Source: an uncultured Oscillospiraceae bacterium (GTDB lineage: Bacteria > Bacillota > Clostridia > Oscillospirales > Oscillospiraceae). From it: a stretch of DNA of 17,276 nt. This document shows positions 13,335 to 17,276 of this stretch, one piece after another. The translations under genes and the position numbers were made by a program. Position 1 is the first letter of the stretch, and each line of letters starts with the position of its first letter. The notes under the pieces were generated by a model that was given only the letters and a program-made list of their open reading frames with translations, was not told the origin of the DNA and ran no database searches. Location: contig CAKUJN010000043.1 of assembly GCA_934661735.1 (NCBI GenBank), forward strand, positions 1-17,276, given 5' to 3'.

Positions 13335-13362
13335 TTGCAATTTTTTTTGTTTATGGTAAACT
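13335..13362 (+). promoter_or_regulatory. Promoter of the SLH surface protein gene
   Basis: TTGCAA (13335-13340) and TAAACT (13357-13362) are separated by 16 bp, with TGG before the -10 (extended -10) and a T8 tract in the spacer. AT-rich DNA upstream resembles an UP element. The leader would be about 60 nt. Confidence 0.65.
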
Positions 13363-13429
13363 ATTTCACGAAGCAGAAATTACAAAATTTCAAAATCTAT
13401 GTAACACTTTGGAAGAGAGGTACATAATT

Positions 13430-16400
13430 ATGAAAAAAACACTCAGCAGATTGCTCTGCGTCCTTCTGGTCGCAGCAATGGTCTGCGCCATGGTCCCCGC
13501 CGTGGCCGCAGCCAACTCCTCCACCGTTACAGGAACGGGAACGAAATCCGATCCCTACATCCTGTATGTGGGCGATTGGGTCGACGCTACGGGCGACGCA
13601 CACAAGGAAACCGGCCACACGCTGACGTACAAATACACGCAGTATTTGAACAACGATGTGCCGCAGACCCCCTCCACGACGAACAGCACCAGCGGCTTCG
13701 TCTACTTCAATACCTCCACCTGGAGATTTGAGGCCAAAAAGACCACGCTGACTGCGAACGGCGAGGACGGCTATGTCAAGGCTGAGATTTCCTGCAAGAA
13801 AACTGGCAGCGGCAGTAAAAAAGAGGATTGCAAGGACTTTACAAAGATTGAAAAGTACTTCAGAGTTTACTCCCCGTCCAAGGGTCTTGCCCTGAAGAAC
13901 GGCAGCACGACGTTGGGCGCGAACGACACGCTGAGCGTGATCGCCGGCCCCACGGGCGTGACGCTGGACTACTCCATCCTGAGCGGCACCGGTACAGCCT
14001 TTACAACCAAGACCACCGCGAACCAGCAGAACGTCGGCGAACCGAAGCCTGATGGCAGCCAGACGGTTACCGCTACGGTTGACAGAGACAAACAGAAAAT
14101 CACCGTTACAGCGGCTGACGGTGTTGGCAGCAGAGGCTACATTGATATTCCCTACGGCGAGGGCAGCAACCAGCTCACCCGTCGAGTGAAGGTCGTTGTC
14201 ACCAGCGGCGCAACCGTTACCATCAAGAACGGCAGCACCGTTATCAGCGACAAGCTCTATGAAAAGGACAGCGACGGCAAACTGCCCGATGATGTCAAGA
14301 CGCTCTCCGTTGCCAACGGCTCCAGCGCGCTGAACCTGACCGCCACGGTCGACGTCGGCAATGCGAACGACATCAGCTGGGAGTCCAGCGACCCCACCGT
14401 CGCGGTGTTTAACGCGAGCGGCCTTCAGATCAGGTCCTCCGGTGAAACACTGATTACCGCAAGACTGAGCGCAACAGTCGGCGCTTCGTTCAAGCTGGTG
14501 GTCACCGACAATATCACGAACGTTACCATCAAGAAGTCTGACGGAAGCGAGACCCTTTCCCAGAAAAACGCTGAAATCAGCCTGAACGGCGGCCTTTCCG
14601 TCAAGGCATTCCTGACGCCCGCCGCCACGCAGACCAAGAACGGCAAGTATACCGTCTGGACCTCGTCCAACTATGATGTCGCCTCGTTCTACGGAACGAA
14701 CGTCGCAATCGATCCGGATACCCTTGCGGCAACGGGCGAAAGCGTCAACATCACGGGCAAGTCGGCCGGTACGGTCACGATCACCGCGACAGTCGGCGGC
14801 AAGAGCAGCTCCTTCACCCTCAAGGTCAACCCCAAGGCAAAGGACGCCATCGTGATCAACCGCTTCGTTCTGACCGAGCTGAGCGCAAAGGTCCGCAACG
14901 GCACGGCGACAGAAATCGTCGACCGCATGAACGCCAACGACATGTACAAGCAGGTTCCCGCCGTTGTCAAGGATTCCAACGGCAAGGAAATCTACATCTA
15001 CGTTCCGGTTGACTGGACGACCGCGAGAAAGACCAGCGACACAACTGCCAAGGTCTATGGTCAGGCCATGACCAGCGACGGCGAGAATACCTACGATTAC
15101 GGTAGCCTCAACACGCAGATCATTGCGAATGTCGAGCTGACCAACGACGCCATCGTCTCCAAGCTGTCCGTCACGGGCGACAAGTCCACCGCAGTTGCGG
15201 GCAACGTCATCAACCTGACCGCCGACGCGACGGTTGAGCCGTCCGACGCCAGCGTCTCCTATCAGTGGTACGTCAACGGCAAGGCCATCTCCGGTGCGAC
15301 CGCTAAGACTGCAAAGTACACCATCCCGCAGGCGTCGGTTGACAGCGCCACGGTCTACAACTTCACCTGCGTCGTCACCGCCAGCAAGGCCGGCACCAGC
15401 AACAGCGCCGAGTCCCAGCCGTTCACGGTCAACGTTTCGCGTGACTACACCGTAACCGTCTCCGTCAACGACTCCAAGGCCACCTATACGGTCGGCGAGA
15501 AGATCAAGGCGACCGCAACGCTGTACTATAAGGGCAGCGCCGTCTCCAGCACCTCTTTCAGCTGGCAGCTGCTGGACACCAATAAGGGCAATGCAATCGG
15601 CACCGACTACGCCTCCATCAGCGCCAGCGGCAGCAGCGCCGAGGTCACGACCAAGGGCACCGATTCCGCGGACGGCGACAAGTATATCCTTCAGGCAACC
15701 ATTACCTACACCAACGGCTATACCTACTCCGGCAGCGAGACGGTCACCGTCAAGCCCGCCGCGGCCAAGGACGTCAAGATGACCGTCGCCACCACCGGCG
15801 GCAATATCAAGGGCTCCACCATCACCAGCGCGGTAAAGACCGCCGTGAACAACAGCGATCTGACCACCAGCTATATCACCTTCAGCGGCGCCACCGGCGG
15901 CAGCCTGTACACCAGCTCCACGGCCAAGACGGCTCTGGGCACCGGCACTGCCTGCTATGTCAGCGGCTCCACCGGCCAGAAGCTGAACGACGTCTACTTC
16001 GTTCCCAGCGCTTCCGCCACCAGCTCCTATGTTACCTACGCGGCGCACAATGCCAAGGGCGGCGTGATCGCCACCGGCCGTGTCACGTTTGACACCACCG
16101 AGACCAGCGGCACCAACATCTATTCCAAGGGCACCACGTTTGAGGCGGCCGGTCTGGTCGACGATCTGGCTCCCGCGGATTCCAGCAATGCGTATGTCGT
16201 GTTCGGCACTGTCAAGGGCGGCACGCTGTACTACAACTACAAGTCCTATTCCAACAAGTCTGACGTTGCTGCGAACGACAAGTTCTACTTCAGCGGCTCG
16301 AGCAAGCTCCTTGAGGATGTCTACTTCCTGCCCGCGGCCGATACCTACACCGCCACGATCGAATATACGGTCTACAGCGGCTCCGGCTCCTCGCTCAGCA

Positions 16401-16981
16401 GCGATAAGATTACCTTTACCACGGTGAAGCAGACCGCGTCCCGCACCTTCAACGACGTCACCAAGAATGACGTGGGCTCCTGGGCCTCGAACGCGATCGA
16501 CTTCATGGCTGCCAATGAGATCGTCGGCGGCACCGGCAACAGCAAGTTCAGCCCGAAGGCCAATATGACCCGTGCGCAGCTCGTCGCGGTCCTGTACCGC
16601 TCGGCCGGCTCGCCCAGCGTCAGCGGCATTGCCAATCCGTTCACGGATGTGGCGCAGAGCCAGTACTATTACAACGCGGTTCTGTGGGCCTACAGCAAGG
16701 GCATTGTCACCGGCAACTCCGCAACGACCTTCAATCCCAACGGCAACATTTCCCGTCAGGATATCGCGGCCATCCTCTACCGCTATGCCGGTAACCCCAC
16801 CGCAACCGGCTCGGTCACCAGCTTTACGGATAACGCAAAGATCGCAACCTATGCCCTCCCCGCAATGAAGTGGGCAGTCGGCAACGGCTACATCGGCGGC
16901 TCCAACAACAAGCTGAACCCCACTGGACAGGCTACCCGCGCAGAAGTCGCGGCTATGCTGCATCGCTTCTTCACGAAGTGA
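13430..16981 (+). CDS. Large secreted SLH-domain surface protein with Ig-like repeats
   Basis: This 1183-residue protein is probably a cell-surface or S-layer protein. A signal peptide (MKKTLSRLL, hydrophobic core, cleavage likely after AVAAA near residue 28) is followed by a long Ser/Thr/Gly-rich ectodomain. I see two Big2-like Ig domains (about 258-360 and 361-470), further Ig-like domains (about 573-668 and 669-780), and a duplicated module (815-889 and 922-998; shared LxDVYFxPA-like core). Three SLH repeats begin with FNDV at about 1007, FTDV at 1071 and FTDN at 1132, each ending in the LYR/LHR helix. SLH triplets bind secondary wall polymers. I chose ATG 13430 (GAGAGG 9 nt upstream) over TTG 13409. 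Codon use is strongly biased to GGC, ACC, AAC and AAG, typical of high expression. It is monocistronic, with an A/T-rich promoter and hairpins after it. Adhesive or structural roles cannot be told apart from sequence. Confidence 0.93.
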   Translation: MKKTLSRLLCVLLVAAMVCAMVPAVAAANSSTVTGTGTKSDPYILYVGDWVDATGDAHKETGHTLTYKYTQYLNNDVPQTPSTTNSTSGFVYFNTSTWRFEAKKTTLTANGEDGYVKAEISCKKTGSGSKKEDCKDFTKIEKYFRVYSPSKGLALKNGSTTLGANDTLSVIAGPTGVTLDYSILSGTGTAFTTKTTANQQNVGEPKPDGSQTVTATVDRDKQKITVTAADGVGSRGYIDIPYGEGSNQLTRRVKVVVTSGATVTIKNGSTVISDKLYEKDSDGKLPDDVKTLSVANGSSALNLTATVDVGNANDISWESSDPTVAVFNASGLQIRSSGETLITARLSATVGASFKLVVTDNITNVTIKKSDGSETLSQKNAEISLNGGLSVKAFLTPAATQTKNGKYTVWTSSNYDVASFYGTNVAIDPDTLAATGESVNITGKSAGTVTITATVGGKSSSFTLKVNPKAKDAIVINRFVLTELSAKVRNGTATEIVDRMNANDMYKQVPAVVKDSNGKEIYIYVPVDWTTARKTSDTTAKVYGQAMTSDGENTYDYGSLNTQIIANVELTNDAIVSKLSVTGDKSTAVAGNVINLTADATVEPSDASVSYQWYVNGKAISGATAKTAKYTIPQASVDSATVYNFTCVVTASKAGTSNSAESQPFTVNVSRDYTVTVSVNDSKATYTVGEKIKATATLYYKGSAVSSTSFSWQLLDTNKGNAIGTDYASISASGSSAEVTTKGTDSADGDKYILQATITYTNGYTYSGSETVTVKPAAAKDVKMTVATTGGNIKGSTITSAVKTAVNNSDLTTSYITFSGATGGSLYTSSTAKTALGTGTACYVSGSTGQKLNDVYFVPSASATSSYVTYAAHNAKGGVIATGRVTFDTTETSGTNIYSKGTTFEAAGLVDDLAPADSSNAYVVFGTVKGGTLYYNYKSYSNKSDVAANDKFYFSGSSKLLEDVYFLPAADTYTATIEYTVYSGSGSSLSSDKITFTTVKQTASRTFNDVTKNDVGSWASNAIDFMAANEIVGGTGNSKFSPKANMTRAQLVAVLYRSAGSPSVSGIANPFTDVAQSQYYYNAVLWAYSKGIVTGNSATTFNPNGNISRQDIAAILYRYAGNPTATGSVTSFTDNAKIATYALPAMKWAVGNGYIGGSNNKLNPTGQATRAEVAAMLHRFFTK

Positions 16982-16992
16982 TCTCTCTTCCA

Positions 16993-17020
16993 AAATGCCG
17001 CCCCGAAAGGGGCGGCATTT
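16993..17020 (+). terminator. Terminator hairpin after SLH protein gene
   Basis: AAATGCCGCCCC (16993-17004) and GGGGCGGCATTT (17009-17020) form a perfect 12-bp stem with a GAAA tetraloop, 12 nt after the stop. The T-run is only TTT. Confidence 0.75.
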
Positions 17021-17040
17021 GGCGTGCAGCGCAAAGCTTG

Positions 17041-17058
17041 CCGCCCCTGCGGGGGCGG
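17041..17058. repeat. Second CCGCCCC hairpin
   Basis: CCGCCCC (17041-17047) and GGGGCGG (17052-17058) with loop TGCG. It shares its core with the hairpins on either side (16993-17020 and 17093-17125). Confidence 0.65.
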
Positions 17059-17092
17059 GAAAGGCAGCGCCGTTTTCTCGCACGGTGCAATG

Positions 17093-17136
17093 TGAGACAG
17101 CCGCCCCGCAGGGGCGGCTGTCTCACTGTATTTTTT
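17093..17136 (+). terminator. Third GC hairpin with T-run
   Basis: TGAGACAGCCGCCCC (17093-17107) and GGGGCGGCTGTCTCA (17111-17125) form a perfect 15-bp stem with loop GCA. A T6 run follows 5 nt later (17131-17136). It isolates the SLH gene from the tRNA-Leu promoter directly downstream. Confidence 0.75.
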
Positions 17137-17137
17137 C

Positions 17138-17166
17138 TTGACGGTGCCTGCAAAGAATGATAGAAT
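17138..17166 (+). promoter_or_regulatory. Promoter of the tRNA-Leu gene
   Basis: TTGACG (17138-17143) and TAGAAT (17161-17166) are separated by 17 bp, 14 nt before the tRNA 5' end. A good promoter has stayed on an apparently broken tRNA gene. Confidence 0.75.
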
Positions 17167-17180
17167 AATTCAGCATATTG

Positions 17181-17221
17181 GCCGGTGTGGTGGAATGGTA
17201 GACACAAGGGACTTAAAATCC
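17181..17221 (+). pseudogene. tRNA-Leu (TAA anticodon), 5' half only
   Basis: The sequence starts as a normal tRNA-Leu: acceptor strand GCCGGTG (17181-17187), a D arm ending GGTAGACAC, anticodon stem AGGGA and loop CTTAAAA (17212-17218) with anticodon TAA at 17214-17216, then TCC of the 3' stem. After 17221 the stem partner (expected CT) is missing. No T-arm (GGTTCRA) or 3' acceptor strand (CACCGGC) appears in the remaining 55 bases. Instead, a large imperfect palindrome begins. Likely causes are integration of a mobile element into the anticodon region or a deletion. An intron is less likely because AAAATCC follows the anticodon T directly. The 3' half may lie beyond the window edge. Confidence 0.75.
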
Positions 17222-17255
17222 GGTGGGTCTGTTTCCCCGCCGAATCTTAAGTCCC
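17208..17255. repeat. Imperfect 20-bp inverted repeat overlapping the tRNA anticodon
   Basis: The left arm 17208-17227 (GGGACTTAAAATCCGGTGGG) matches the reverse complement of the right arm 17235-17255 at 17 of 20 positions, with a 7-nt centre TCTGTTT (17228-17234). The left arm includes the tRNA-Leu anticodon stem and loop. Inverted arms around a 7-bp centre are the form of a tyrosine-recombinase core site, so this may be an attachment site. That reading is inference. Confidence 0.65.
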
Positions 17256-17276
17256 CAGTAAAATCAAGCGTTTTCA

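Noticed and set aside
13397..17083. A 1228-codon open frame on the minus strand covering the entire SLH protein gene
   Set aside because: It lies exactly opposite a gene with signal peptide, Ig-like and SLH domains and a good ribosome site. Strong codon bias (GGC, ACC, AAC, GTC) leaves no stops in this antisense frame. Its product is a low-complexity Gly/Ala/Val/Asp string with no domain I recognise, and its start has no ribosome site.
17212..17255. Group I intron in the tRNA-Leu(UAA) anticodon loop, as in cyanobacteria
   Set aside because: The usual intron point is after the U of the anticodon loop, but here the exon sequence AAAATCC continues directly. The pairing GGGACTT/AAGTCCC lacks the expected G-U at the splice site. 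Conserved core elements cannot be seen in the 55 bases left, so this stays open only if the sequence beyond the window shows them.

Overview
The window reads as chromosome of a GC-rich, spore-forming Clostridia (Bacillota), most like the gut Oscillospirales. The grounds are a SpoIVB-type sporulation protease, an SLH-anchored surface protein, strong GGAGG ribosome sites, Bacillota-type promoters, many GC-rich hairpins and dispersed intergenic palindromes. This placement is inference from gene content and style, not from a search.

Layout. 1-799 has no convincing gene and is filled with dispersed palindromic repeats. 800-1567 (minus) encodes two small unknown membrane proteins. 1671-3655 (minus) is an overlapping pair: an AlaX-type alanyl-tRNA editing protein and then the NADH/NAD-cap hydrolase NudC. 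3757-5382 (plus) is mgtE with a promoter, a roughly 214-nt leader and a 29-codon leader ORF. 5519-6403 is a MerR/GyrI-like regulator behind a 19-bp-spacer promoter. It converges on spoIVB (6455-7423, minus). tRNA-Gln(CTG) lies at 7725-7798 with its own promoter and terminator. It is followed by a class II aldolase (7873-8496), a phosphohexomutase (8723-10429), release factor 3 with a TTG start (10755-12338), and a thioredoxin plus ferredoxin-thioredoxin-reductase-like operon (12444-12949). A strongly expressed-looking 1183-residue SLH surface protein (13430-16981) follows. The window ends in the 5' half of a tRNA-Leu(TAA) gene that breaks off after the anticodon stem and runs into a large imperfect palindrome.

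Most genes are independent housekeeping units with their own promoters and hairpins. Real couplings are alaX-like/nudC (4-nt overlap), trxA/FTRc (4-nt overlap) and the two unknown membrane proteins (27-nt gap).

The best candidates for something undescribed are three. The mgtE leader has a small ORF inside a long potential hairpin, and the 3' strand of that hairpin can instead sequester the mgtE ribosome site. The broken tRNA-Leu and palindrome at the right edge look like an integration junction. The minimal thioredoxin/FTRc pair lacks a visible FTR variable subunit. A three-codon ORF with its own ribosome site ahead of the RF3 gene is a smaller lead.
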